From contig JAPLOF010000021.1 in the NCBI GenBank assembly GCA_026692665.1, positions 1 through 55,712 of the forward strand: 55,712 bases of DNA, given 5' to 3'. The notes under the pieces were generated by a model that was not told the DNA's origin, did no database searches, and saw nothing but the letters and a program-made list of their open reading frames with translations. The stretch comes from Planctomycetota bacterium. Its GTDB lineage: Bacteria > Planctomycetota > UBA1135 > GCA-002686595. This document shows positions 32,901 to 42,791 of the stretch, piece after piece (positions within the stretch are counted from its first letter, which is position 1; each line of letters begins with the position of its first letter). The position numbers were made by a program, and so were the translations under genes.

Positions 32901-33495
32901 CCAACGCCGTCACCCGCGCGTCGGCCTCGGGCCCGCCCTTCACGACGTAGGCGTCGTGCGCGGCGTACGTGACGACGTGCGTGCCCGTCGCTTCCAGCGC
33001 CGCGAGCCATTCCTCCCGCACGGGACCGGCGAACTGGACGAGGCGCAGCCGCGACTCGCCATCGGCCGGTGGTCCACCCGGCGCTTCGAGCCCCTGCAGC
33101 GAGCCGCCGGCGACGACGCGGCCTCCGCGCGCCCCGTCGATCCGGAAACCGTTCAGGTCGACGAGGGTCAGCTCGTCCGCGATCCTCGCACCCGTCGAGC
33201 GCAGGCCGGCGACGCCGCCCGTGAAGCGTGCGTCGGCCAGCACGAGGCGGAAGGACCCGTAGTCCTCGGCCGCGCGAACGGCGTCCCGCGCGAGCAGGAT
33301 CTCGAACGCCGCGTCGCTGACCAGCACGCGGTGGAGAGGGCCGGGTGCCACGTACTCGACCTCCGGATCCCCCGCACCGACCGTCGTCCCCGCCGGCGGA
33401 CCGGAGCTGGGCGCCGCCGGAACGACGGACCCCAGTGCGACCGACAGGAGCGAGCACGCGAACGACCACACCGCCGAGCGACGATCACCGAGCAT
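29974..33495 (-). CDS. Secreted S8 (subtilisin/kexin-like) protease with two C-terminal P-domains
   Basis: A 1173-residue protein. The signal peptide (1-28) is preceded by SD GGTGGAGG, which supports ATG 33495. A long prodomain-like part (about 45-325) precedes the catalytic domain: VDVVDDGVD (Asp346), GRAGHGN (His391), oxyanion Asn505 in FAAGND, and SSGTSHSTP (Ser611). The insert and the companion beta-sandwich (RIRVDQSQVLGST ... AFVNNLDLEVTVNG) resemble Kp43-type subtilases. A beta domain (FGLSASPASGTVTQGAS ...) and two tandem P-domains of about 115 residues follow (VPDNDANGVTSTIQV ... and VPDNNTTGVTSTLDV ..., each with HPYxGDLxVxLxGPDGT and LHNRTGGSADDV). The P-domain copies are similar also at DNA level. 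Probably an extracellular protease; substrates unknown. Confidence 0.92.
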   Translation of the reverse strand: MLGDRRSAVWSFACSLLSVALGSVVPAAPSSGPPAGTTVGAGDPEVEYVAPGPLHRVLVSDAAFEILLARDAVRAAEDYGSFRLVLADARFTGGVAGLRSTGARIADELTLVDLNGFRIDGARGGRVVAGGSLQGLEAPGGPPADGESRLRLVQFAGPVREEWLAALEATGTHVVTYAAHDAYVVKGGPEADARVTALAGEAFVLAVSSFEPAYKLRPELRAAVDFQSYAVTVQVIADAEGEDFARRIGRRAIRQLSDPEAVLAYWNVRLVLDGANVHELARDPRVFAIEPLVETKLLDERQGQIVAGNLDPAGIRAASATYLAWLASKGFPGTSNPFAFAVDVVDDGVDRGSTSDVNVEFRVGGSAAGASRIAYNHNYSGDALADGRAGHGNINASIVGGYNASAGTNFEDSAGFQYGLGIAPWVGLGNTKVFSNSGAGVFSQPTGTRLGAAYAAGARISSNSWGATSGTGYDTDSQAHDAAVRDAQSGVAGNQELTIVFAAGNDGSAASTVRPPGTAKNVITVGAGENWRPTGTDGCGFGNSDADDARDVATFSSRGPTSDARRKPEILGPGTHVQGAASRAAGYDGTGVCDPYFPGGQTLYAWSSGTSHSTPAVAGACALVRQWFANNGLGTPSPAMQKAFLVSSAAYMSGVGANDTLWSNSQGMGRVDLGRAFDSAPRIRVDQSQVLGSTGSTYVATGTIASNATPFRVVLAWTDAPGATTGNAFVNNLDLEVTVNGVLYRGNVYSGAYSASGGAADARNNLESVFLPAGASGPFSVVVRATNIAGDGVPGNADTTDQDFALVVYNGSAPAPTPDFGLSASPASGTVTQGASTSTTITVTRQSGFSGAVKLQMAPAIAGLTGTFSVNPVTGASSKLTLTAGASAPAGIHVITVSGTSGVLTRSTTYALTIQPASDTANRVRTFSIAPNLAVPDNDANGVTSTIQVPDSLTVASLAVATVIPHPYEGDLVVSLVGPDGTTRILHNRTGGSADDVTTSFAIVTSPHQSLSAFVGKNTSGAWRLRVQDLAGSDVGTLSSWRITFNGESSVAANLPVPDNNTTGVTSTLDVTRTGTVASVQARVHVAHPYRGDLEVALIGPDGTLVLLHNRTGGSADDVNTEYPELTVPNQSLAAFAGKAIQGVWRLRVRDLASSDTGTLVGWTLSIHATTVP

Positions 33496-33993
33496 CGAGG
33501 CCTCCACCCTGGGCAAGGACTGACATGCGGCCGAGAACCGGGGCACGGGTGCCGACCGGACCGGGAGGACGCGCCGCAACCGCGCCACCCGGAGGAAGAC
33601 GCCCGAACTCGGCCGGGGTCGCACCCCGCGCTGCGCGGAATTCACGGCGACGCGCGCAACACCGGCGCCCGCAAGGCGCTGACATCTCGGGATGGAACGG
33701 GGAATCACGCGCGAGGCGGCGTGCCGGCGAACGACTTCGGGATCGCGAACTCCGACAGAGATCGCATCACGCAAGTCGAACGCGGCACGTGTGACCGGCT
33801 CGGCGTGACTTCCTACCCCTCCCCGTTCCGGACTGCGCTGCCCCGCCGGAGGGAACACGTCCGCGGGGCCGGCCGCTCTGGTTCCACTCGTCTCGTGCCT
33901 GGATTCCTGAGGTGCGGCACGGACGGGTGGGCGGAGCGCACGGCCCCGCGGCGTTCCTTTGCGCGACGAGAGGCGGCGGCCGCGCCGGAGCGG
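33496..33993. other. Intergenic region between the ECF sigma gene and the protease gene
   Basis: 498 nt upstream of the protease on the minus strand. Reading frames that cross it are Arg/Pro-rich and unlike protein. Only the SD next to ATG 33495 is clear (GGTGGAGG, 5 nt spacing). No strong hairpin or repeat was found; the promoter of the protease gene must lie here. Confidence 0.45.
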
Positions 33994-34590
33994 TCACTCC
34001 TCCATCAGAAGGGCGAGCCGCGCGACCGCGCGCGAGAGCAGGCTGCGCGTGGCCAGGACGGTCCGCCCCATCGCGCGCGCCACGTCCTCGTGCGGCATGC
34101 CCGCGACGCGCGACAGGAGGATGACGCGCCGCTGCTCTTCGGACAGCTCGGCGAACGCGCGCTCGAGCCGCGCGAGCTCCTCGCGTCCCGCGGCCTCGCG
34201 GCTCGGCGTCGCGAGGTTCTGGAGCGCCGCTGCGACCGCGCGGTCCTCGGCGTCGTCGGTCGCGGAGCCGGACAGCGCCACTTCGAGGCGCGGATCGCGG
34301 CGCGCGCGGTTCCAGAAGCGGCCGCGGTCCTTGATCTTGTTCTCCGCGCGCATCAGCAGCCAACGCCGGAACCCGCCCTCCCCGCGGAACTCGAAGCGCG
34401 GCAGGTCCTCGAGGGCCTCGCGCACCACGGATTGCGCCAGATCCAGGCTCTCCTCGCGCGAGCGCAAGTGACGACCCAGGCGCAGGCGCACGTAGGCGCG
34501 CAACGCGTCCTGGTGCGCCGCGAACAGCGCGTCGCGCGCGACCAGATCGCCGGCCGCGGCGCGTGCGACCATGTCCTCGTCGGAGCTCAT
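33994..34590 (-). CDS. ECF-type RNA polymerase sigma factor, divergent from a Ser/Thr kinase
   Basis: A 198-residue protein. Region 2: ALFAAHQDALRAYVRLRLGRHLRSREESLDLAQSVV and the DNA-melting part FRGEGGFRRWLLMRAENKIKDRGRFWNR. Region 4: FAELSEEQRRVILLSRVAGMPHEDVARAMGRTVLATRSLLSRAVARL. It lacks region 3, as ECF factors do. There is no anti-sigma gene. The gene starts 53 nt from the divergent kinase gene, an arrangement common in planctomycetes, where the kinase is thought to control the sigma factor by phosphorylation; that link is inferred here. It carries a TACAGT hexamer 8 nt before ATG 34590. Confidence 0.88.
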   Translation of the reverse strand: MSSDEDMVARAAAGDLVARDALFAAHQDALRAYVRLRLGRHLRSREESLDLAQSVVREALEDLPRFEFRGEGGFRRWLLMRAENKIKDRGRFWNRARRDPRLEVALSGSATDDAEDRAVAAALQNLATPSREAAGREELARLERAFAELSEEQRRVILLSRVAGMPHEDVARAMGRTVLATRSLLSRAVARLALLMEE

Positions 34591-34598
34591 CCGCGCGA

Positions 34599-34604
34599 AC
34601 TGTA
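34599..34604 (-). promoter_or_regulatory. TANNNT -10-like hexamer (TACAGT), 8 nt before the ECF sigma gene
   Basis: On the minus strand TACAGT precedes ATG 34590 by 8 nt. It shares the 53-nt divergent region with TACGGT (34625-34630) for the kinase. Confidence 0.35.
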
Positions 34605-34624
34605 CCCTCGAAGGCCGCAGCGGA

Positions 34625-34630
34625 TACGGT
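34625..34630 (+). promoter_or_regulatory. TANNNT -10-like hexamer (TACGGT), 13 nt before the kinase gene
   Basis: TACGGT precedes ATG 34644 by 13 nt; back to back with the ECF promoter candidate. Confidence 0.3.
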
Positions 34631-34643
34631 GGATCCGAGGCCC

Positions 34644-37600
34644 ATGAACGACACGAACCGCGAACTCGAGGATCTGCTGGCGCGCATCCTCGACGCGCCG
34701 GACGGCGAGCGCACGCCGGCCCTCGACGCGGCCTGCGGCGAGCGGCCCGAGCTCGCGGCACGCCTCCGCGAGCGCGTCGCGGCCCTGGAGCGGCTCGGCC
34801 TCGTCGATGGCCGGCATGAGACCCTTCCCACGGCGATCGGTTCCTGGACGCCCGTCGCGCGCCTCGGCCGCGGCGGAATGAGCGTCGTGTGGCTCGCCGA
34901 ACGCGCCGACGGGGCGCGTGCCGCGATCAAGGTGCTCGACGCCCCGACCGGCTTCGCCCAGCGCTCGCAAGCGCGTTTCGCGCGGGAAATCCGTGCGTTC
35001 GAAGGCCTCGAGCACCTGTCCGTCGTGCGGCTGCTCGACTCCGGCGAGCACGAGGGGCGGCCTTGGTACGCGATGGAGTACTCGGCCGGAGCGACTCTCG
35101 CCGCCGTCGTCGAGGAGCTGCGCACGGGCCGGAATCCGGCCGACGCCACGTTCGATCCCGCCGCGCTGGGTCCCCTCGCGATCGACGCCGCGGTTCGCGC
35201 GGCGCTGCCAGCCGTCGTCGCCGCGCGATCTCCGGCGACGGCAGCCTGGGGCCGCACGTGGATCGAGTGCGCGGCGCGCGCCGCCCTCGACGTGGCCGAC
35301 GGGCTCGCGTACCTGCACGCGCGCGGGATCGTGCACCGCGACGTGAAGCCGGGAAATGTGCTGCTGCGGCTCGACGGTCGCGCGCAGCTCTTCGATCTCG
35401 GGCTCGCCCGTGTCGACGACGAGCCGTCGCTCACCGACACGGGCGATTTCGCCGGCACGCCGTTCTACGTGTCGCCCGAGCAGGCGCGCGGCCAGCGCGA
35501 CGGTGTCGACGGCCGCACGGACGTCTACGCTCTGGGCGCGACGCTCTACGAGCTCCTCACGCTGCGTCGGCCGTTCGAGGGCGGTGGCACCGCGGAGGTG
35601 CTGCTGCGCATCCAGACCGAGGAGCCCGTGCCTCCGCGCCGGATCGCGCCGAACGTGCCGCGCGACCTCGAGACGATCTGCCTCACGGCGCTCGAGAAGG
35701 ATCCGCACCGTCGCTACGCCGGCGCGGGCGAGATGGCCGAGGATCTGCGGCGTTTCCTGGCCTGGCAGCCGGTGCACGCGCGGCCCATCGGGACCATCGC
35801 GAAGGGGGCGCGCTTCGCACGGCGCAGGCCCGGCGCCGCGACCGCGGCCGCCCTCGCGGTGCTCATCGCGGTCGGCCTCCCGACGGGCCTCGGGATCGCG
35901 AACAAGCGCATCCGCGGCGAGCGCGACCGCGCCGAAGCGTCCGCGCTCGAGGCCGGCCGGCAGGCCGCGCTGCGGGAACGCGCGGCGGAGTTCCTCGTCG
36001 ACCTCTTCCACACCGCCGGGGGCGAGGGCGCCAGCGCGCGCGACCTGCTCGCGACCGGTGCACGTTCCGTCCAGACGGGCTTCGAGGACCAGCCGCTGGC
36101 GCGCGCCTTCATGCTCGAGGCACTCGGACGCGGCTACATGAACCTGGGCCTGCCCTCCGAAGCGCTGCCCCTCTTCGACCGCTGCTTCGCTCTGCGTCTG
36201 CGCGAGCTGGGCGAGGACCATCCGGACACCGCACGCGCGCTGCTGGAGCTCGGGCACGTGCAGCTGCGGCTCGCGCGGCCGGAGGTCGCGGTGCCGATCT
36301 TCCAACGCGGCCTCGAGGCGCTCGAGCGCGCGGAGCACGGGCGCGGGCCGGCCTGGGCGCGCGGCGCGATCGCGCTGGCCGAGGCGCGCGATGCGTCGGG
36401 CGACGCGGCCGGCGCGGGCGCATTGCTCGAGGGCGCCTTGGACGTGCTTCGACGCGCCGGACGCAGCGACGGGCCCGAGGCGATCGAGGCGCTCGAACGG
36501 GCCGGACGCGTCGATCTCGCGCTCGGCGAGCCGCGCCGCGCCACGGAGCGCCTCGAGGAGGCGCTCGCGCTGCTCTCGCGTGCCTGGCGGCCTGACCTCA
36601 CGGCGCGCGCGCGCGTCCTCGACGCGCTGAGCGAGGCCGCGGCCGCCGAGGGCGACACCACGCGCGCCGCCGGATTCGCGGCGCAAGCGTCGGCGATCCG
36701 CGCCGCGCCGCGCACGGCGGGCGCGGCGTGGACACCGGCGGACACGCGCGCGCTCGTCGCCGCGTTCGAGGCGCCCTGGCGAGCCGGCTGGCGCGCGTCG
36801 TTCCAATCGGGGATCACGGCGCTGCAGGCGCGCTCGCACGCGGAAGCGGCGGCGGCTTTCGAGCGCTGCGTCGAGCTCCGGCCCGGCGATTCCGCGGCGC
36901 CCTACAACCTGGCCTGCGCGCGCATCGCGGAGGGCGACACGAACGGCGCGTATGCGGCGATGGAGCAGGCGGTCGCGGCCGGGCTCGCGCACTTCCCCGA
37001 GCGCGTCGAGGCCTTCCGACGCGACGTGGACATCGGCGTGCTGCGCGGCGAGCCGCGCTGGGCCGAGCTCGACCGGCGCGTCGAACGCGCCCGCCTCGAC
37101 GGCGAGTCCTGGGCGCGCGAACCCGCGCTGGTCCTGCCCGAGGGCGCCGCGCCGCCCGCCGGCTGGCCGCTCGTCGTGTTGCTGCACCGCGACGGATCCT
37201 CCAAGGACATCGAGGCGCGCGGCGCGTGGGCCGACTTCGCGCGGCGCGAACGTGCGGCGCTGCTCGTGCCGGCCGCGCGCTACGCGGCCTCCGAGGACCC
37301 GCGCGTCGCCGGGGCGTGGCTCTCGGACGTCGAGGACCTGGCCCGGCGCCCCTGGCGATCCGTCGAGCCCGCGCTCGAGGACGTGCGGCGCACCGTCGCC
37401 GCGCAGCCGATCGATCGGGGCCGCGTGATCGCGGTCGGCTTCCAGACCGGAGCTCCGGTCGCGTTCGACATGGCCTGCCGCGCCAGCGGCCTCTTCCGCG
37501 CGGCGATCCTGGTCGAGGGCGCGCTGCACGCCGAGGCGGCCGCGGCTTCAGCGCCAGCCGCCGCGCTGCTCGGCCTGGACCTCTCCCTGGTGGTCGAGGA

Positions 37601-37751
37601 CCGCGAAGGCGTCGAATCGCGGATCGAACTGCTGCGGCGCGCGCTCGGGGCGCTGGGGTTCGAAGCCGGGGCGATCGCGGTCCGGAAGTCCCCCGCCGGC
37701 GGAGCGGAGGGCGCCGCGCTGGAGGCGGCGCGGGCCGCCCTCGCGAACTGA
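34644..37751 (+). CDS. Ser/Thr protein kinase with TM segment, TPRs and a degenerate alpha/beta-hydrolase-like C-terminus
   Basis: A 1035-residue protein. N-terminal module LLARILDAPDGERTPALDAACGERPELAARL, found before many planctomycete kinases. Kinase domain about 66-372: Gly loop GRGGMS (75-80), AIK with Lys96, HRDVKPGN with Asp233, DLG with Asp251 (in place of DFG), GTPFYVSPEQ. An insert of about 45 residues (163-208) separates the hinge from helix E. One TM helix spans 398-418. TPR-type helices cover 465-690 (LGEDHPDTARALLELGHVQLRL) and 735-815 (HAEAAAAFERCVELRPGDSAAPYNLACARIAEGD). The last 200 residues look like an esterase/dienelactone-hydrolase fold (WPLVVLLHRDGSSKDIE ... RVIAVGFQTGAPVAF), but the nucleophile elbow reads GFQTG, so the catalytic Ser is missing. 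Probably a membrane signalling kinase that regulates the divergent ECF factor. Confidence 0.88.
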   Translation: MNDTNRELEDLLARILDAPDGERTPALDAACGERPELAARLRERVAALERLGLVDGRHETLPTAIGSWTPVARLGRGGMSVVWLAERADGARAAIKVLDAPTGFAQRSQARFAREIRAFEGLEHLSVVRLLDSGEHEGRPWYAMEYSAGATLAAVVEELRTGRNPADATFDPAALGPLAIDAAVRAALPAVVAARSPATAAWGRTWIECAARAALDVADGLAYLHARGIVHRDVKPGNVLLRLDGRAQLFDLGLARVDDEPSLTDTGDFAGTPFYVSPEQARGQRDGVDGRTDVYALGATLYELLTLRRPFEGGGTAEVLLRIQTEEPVPPRRIAPNVPRDLETICLTALEKDPHRRYAGAGEMAEDLRRFLAWQPVHARPIGTIAKGARFARRRPGAATAAALAVLIAVGLPTGLGIANKRIRGERDRAEASALEAGRQAALRERAAEFLVDLFHTAGGEGASARDLLATGARSVQTGFEDQPLARAFMLEALGRGYMNLGLPSEALPLFDRCFALRLRELGEDHPDTARALLELGHVQLRLARPEVAVPIFQRGLEALERAEHGRGPAWARGAIALAEARDASGDAAGAGALLEGALDVLRRAGRSDGPEAIEALERAGRVDLALGEPRRATERLEEALALLSRAWRPDLTARARVLDALSEAAAAEGDTTRAAGFAAQASAIRAAPRTAGAAWTPADTRALVAAFEAPWRAGWRASFQSGITALQARSHAEAAAAFERCVELRPGDSAAPYNLACARIAEGDTNGAYAAMEQAVAAGLAHFPERVEAFRRDVDIGVLRGEPRWAELDRRVERARLDGESWAREPALVLPEGAAPPAGWPLVVLLHRDGSSKDIEARGAWADFARRERAALLVPAARYAASEDPRVAGAWLSDVEDLARRPWRSVEPALEDVRRTVAAQPIDRGRVIAVGFQTGAPVAFDMACRASGLFRAAILVEGALHAEAAAASAPAAALLGLDLSLVVEDREGVESRIELLRRALGALGFEAGAIAVRKSPAGGAEGAALEAARAALAN

Positions 37752-37816
37752 CGCCGAAACGGCGAGATGGCGGTCCGAAGGTCCGCGCCGCCGGTGCGTG
37801 CGCGGCGGGGTCCGGA

Positions 37817-37822
37817 TAGACT
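37817..37822 (+). promoter_or_regulatory. TANNNT -10-like hexamer (TAGACT), 44 nt before lepA
   Basis: TAGACT lies in the 115-nt gap between the kinase gene and lepA. A leader of about 38 nt would result. Confidence 0.25.
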
Positions 37823-37866
37823 CTCCCGCCCAATTCGCGAGCGGACCGACCTCGCGGGCACACAGC

Positions 37867-39672
<1,806 letters not shown>

Positions 39673-39686
39673 GCGGTCCCGGCGGC

Positions 39687-42600
39687 CTACTCCGCGTGCG
39701 CGCGGCCGAAGCGGCCGAAGCGCAACGCCAGCGTCGGCATCACGAGCAGGTTGAGGACGGTCGACGTGCACAATCCGCCTAGGATCACCGCGGCCATCGG
39801 GCCCTCGATCTCGCGGCCGGCGGCGCCCGACGAGTAGGCCAGCGGCAGAAGCCCGAGCCCGGTCACCAGCGCCGTCATCAGGATCGGCGCGAACCGTTCG
39901 CTCGCTCCGCGCAGGGCCGTGGCCAGGTTCCACGGGCAGCCCTCCTCGCGCACCAGGTGCTCGAAGTGCGAGATCAGCATGATCGAGTTGCGCGTCGAGA
40001 TGCCGAAGAGGGTCGCGAAGCCCACCAGCGAGCCCAGCGAAAGCGTATGGCTCTGGATCCAGGCCGCGAGCACGCCACCGACGAGCGCGAACGGCAGGTT
40101 GGCCATCACGAGCAGCAAGTTGCGCGGGTTGCCCAGCACGGTGCCGAGCAGCGCCAGGATCGCGACCAGCACCAGCGCCGAGTACAGGAGCAGCTCGCGC
40201 CGGGCGGCCTCGGCGGCCTGTCCCTCGCCCGCGAACGCCACGTAGCTTCCCGGAGGCAGCGTGAGCCCCGCGCCGACCTTGGCCTGGGCCTCGGCCGTGA
40301 AGGACTGGAGGTCGCGGCCGGAGACGTTGCACGTCACGGTCTGCCGCCGCCGCCCGCCCTCGTGCTGGATCAGCGCGCGCGCGCTGTCGAGCGAGATCCA
40401 AGCGAGTTCCGCGAGCGGCACGAGCCCGCCCTCGTTCGTGCGCAGCAGGAGTCTGCCGATGTCTTCCGGCTCGCGACGGCGCTCGGGGTCGAGGACGACC
40501 ACGACGTTGGTGACGCGCTCGCCGTCGACGGATTCGGCGACCTTCGCGCCCTGGAAGGCGGTCTCGACCGCGTCCAGGACCTCGAGCGGTCGCAGGCCGA
40601 ACTGCGCCAAGCGGTCCGGTCGGAGCTGCACCGAGAGAGTCGGCAATCCGCCGCGCGAGGCGCGTCGCACGTCGACCGCTCCCGGAACGGACTGCAGGAG
40701 ACTCTCGATCCTCGCGGCCTGACGGTCGAGCTCGTCGAGATCCTCGCCGAACACGTTCACGACGACGGCGGCCGTCTCGCCGCTGAGCGTCTCGCCGATG
40801 CGATCGCCCAGGAAGGTCTGCACTTCGGTCTCGAGCCCCGGATAGGAAGCGAGCGTCGCGCGGATGTGCTCTTCGGCCTCGACCTCCTCCTCTGGCGTGC
40901 ACGGCGCGAGCTCGAGGTGGAACTCGCTGCGGTTCGGTCCCCACGGATCCTCGCCCAGCTCGGCGCGCCCGATCTGCTGCTCGACGGTCGCGATGTGCGG
41001 ACCGGCCAGCAGGTCCGCGCTGATGCGTGCGCCGAGGCGCTTCATCTCGGGCAGCGACGTGCCCGGGACGGCCGAGGCCTGCAGCACGAAGTGCCCCTCG
41101 CGGAAGTCCGGGAGGAACTCGCCCCCGAAGAAGGGCAGCAAGGCAGCGGCGCCGAGGCACAACAAGGACGAGATCGCGATCACGCTGCGCGGTCGGCGAG
41201 CGATGCGTTCGAGGACCCCACGGTAGGCGGAACGCGACACGGACAGCAGCTTCAGCTCCCGTAGCTCTCGCGCTCGCCCGGGCAGGAGCGCGAGGCACAT
41301 GGCCGGCGTCACCGTCAGCGCTACCACCAGCGAGGCGCCCACGGCCAGGAGGTAGGCCTGTCCGAGGGGCGCGAACATGCGGCCTTGGAGCCCGGAGAGC
41401 GTCAGAACGGGCAAGAACACCAGGCCCACGACCAGCGTCGCGTAGACGACCGCGCCACGCACTTCGAGAGAGGCGTCCAGCACGACCGCGAAGTCGCTCT
41501 TCTGGAGGCCGAGCTCGCGCTTCTCGCGCAGGCGGCGCACGACGTTCTCGACGTCGATGATGGCGTCGTCGACCACCTCGCCGAGCGCGATCACGAGTCC
41601 GCCCAGGGTGATCGTGTTGAGCGTCACGCCAAAGCGGTGCATGACGATCACCGCCGCCGCCAGCGAGAGCGGGATGGCCGTCAGCGAGATCAGTGCGCTG
41701 CGCAGATCGTGAAGGAACAGGAGCAGGACGAGCACCACCAGAACAGCGCCGATCAGCAGCGATTCCCGCAGGTTTCCGATCGCGTTCTCGACGAAGCTGG
41801 CCGGCCGGTGCAGGCGCGGGTAGAGCGTGATGCCCGCGCGCTCGAGGGCCGGACGCATCTCGTCCAGCGCCGATTCGAGACCGCGCGTGACGTCCATCGT
41901 GTTCGCGCCGTACTGCGAGAGCATCGTCAGGAGCACGCCGGGCTTTCCCTGGATCAGCGTGTCGCCGAACTTGGGTTCGGCGCCGTCGACCACGTCGGCC
42001 AGTTCGGAGAGCAGGACGCTGCGGCCGTCGCGCCGCGCGACGACCGTCCCGGCGAGCTGTGCGGCCGTCGTGCTGCGCCCCTCCGTCTGCACCACGACGC
42101 GCTGGTTCGCCCCCTCGACGAAGCCGGCGCCGCGCACGCCGGTCGCGCCGCGTGCCGCGTCGACGACGTCCTGGATCGAGAGATCGACCGCGGCCAGACG
42201 TTCGGGCTTCAGGCGGATCTGGAGCTGGCGGCGCTCGCCGCCGAACAGGCTCGCGCCCGCCACGCCGGGGACCGAGAGCAGTCGCGGCCGCAGAGTCCAC
42301 TGCGCGAAGTCGCGCAGCTCCGTCGGACTCAGCTGTTCCGACGCGATGCCGATCTTGAGGACGTCCATCGTCGCCGACGTGAGCGGCGTCATGCGCGGTG
42401 TCTCCACGCCGGCAGGCAGCGTCGCGGCGGCGGCCGAGAGCTGCTCCGAGAGCGACTGGCGCGCGCGGAAGGGATCCACGCCGTCGGCGAAGTTCGCGGT
42501 GAGGATCGAGAGTCCCTGGATCGACTGAGAACGCAGGGAATCCAGGCCCGCTGCGCCGACCAGGGCCGCTTCGAGGGGCCGTGTGACGAGTTCCTCGACC

Positions 42601-42779
42601 TGCTGCGCCGACAGCCCCGGCGCTTCGGCCTGCACCGTCACCTGGGGCGGTGCGAAGTCGGGGAAGACGTCGAGGCGCGCGTGTTGTGCGTCGTAGGCTC
42701 CGATCGCGAGCAACAGAACTGCGGCGCCCAGGACGAGAGCGCGCATCCGCAAGGACGTCTGGATCAGACTGCGCAGCAT
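39687..42779 (-). CDS. RND efflux permease of the heavy-metal (CusA/CzcA) type
   Basis: A 1030-residue inner-membrane proton-driven exporter. N-terminal TM1 (MRALVLGAAVLLLAIGAY), porter loop (DVFPDFAPPQVTVQAEAPGLSAQQVEELVTRPLE, typical of HME-RND), TM2-6 around 338-480, a second TM cluster at 855-1015. TM4 has the proton-relay acidic motif GEVVDDAIIDVEN (400-412), diagnostic of the heavy-metal subfamily. It is the last gene of the operon outer-membrane factor - adaptor - permease; 12 nt separate it from the adaptor gene. With the divergent CusRS-like regulators a role in Cu/Ag or divalent-metal efflux is likely, but the metal cannot be read from the sequence. Confidence 0.92.
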   Translation of the reverse strand: MLRSLIQTSLRMRALVLGAAVLLLAIGAYDAQHARLDVFPDFAPPQVTVQAEAPGLSAQQVEELVTRPLEAALVGAAGLDSLRSQSIQGLSILTANFADGVDPFRARQSLSEQLSAAAATLPAGVETPRMTPLTSATMDVLKIGIASEQLSPTELRDFAQWTLRPRLLSVPGVAGASLFGGERRQLQIRLKPERLAAVDLSIQDVVDAARGATGVRGAGFVEGANQRVVVQTEGRSTTAAQLAGTVVARRDGRSVLLSELADVVDGAEPKFGDTLIQGKPGVLLTMLSQYGANTMDVTRGLESALDEMRPALERAGITLYPRLHRPASFVENAIGNLRESLLIGAVLVVLVLLLFLHDLRSALISLTAIPLSLAAAVIVMHRFGVTLNTITLGGLVIALGEVVDDAIIDVENVVRRLREKRELGLQKSDFAVVLDASLEVRGAVVYATLVVGLVFLPVLTLSGLQGRMFAPLGQAYLLAVGASLVVALTVTPAMCLALLPGRARELRELKLLSVSRSAYRGVLERIARRPRSVIAISSLLCLGAAALLPFFGGEFLPDFREGHFVLQASAVPGTSLPEMKRLGARISADLLAGPHIATVEQQIGRAELGEDPWGPNRSEFHLELAPCTPEEEVEAEEHIRATLASYPGLETEVQTFLGDRIGETLSGETAAVVVNVFGEDLDELDRQAARIESLLQSVPGAVDVRRASRGGLPTLSVQLRPDRLAQFGLRPLEVLDAVETAFQGAKVAESVDGERVTNVVVVLDPERRREPEDIGRLLLRTNEGGLVPLAELAWISLDSARALIQHEGGRRRQTVTCNVSGRDLQSFTAEAQAKVGAGLTLPPGSYVAFAGEGQAAEAARRELLLYSALVLVAILALLGTVLGNPRNLLLVMANLPFALVGGVLAAWIQSHTLSLGSLVGFATLFGISTRNSIMLISHFEHLVREEGCPWNLATALRGASERFAPILMTALVTGLGLLPLAYSSGAAGREIEGPMAAVILGGLCTSTVLNLLVMPTLALRFGRFGRAHAE

Positions 42780-42791
42780 CGGTTTGGACCT

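Noticed and set aside
29875..34647. A 1590-codon open frame on the plus strand opposite the protease gene
   Set aside because: It is antisense to a clear S8 protease, is Arg/Asp/Val-rich without motifs, and long antisense frames are expected at this GC content.
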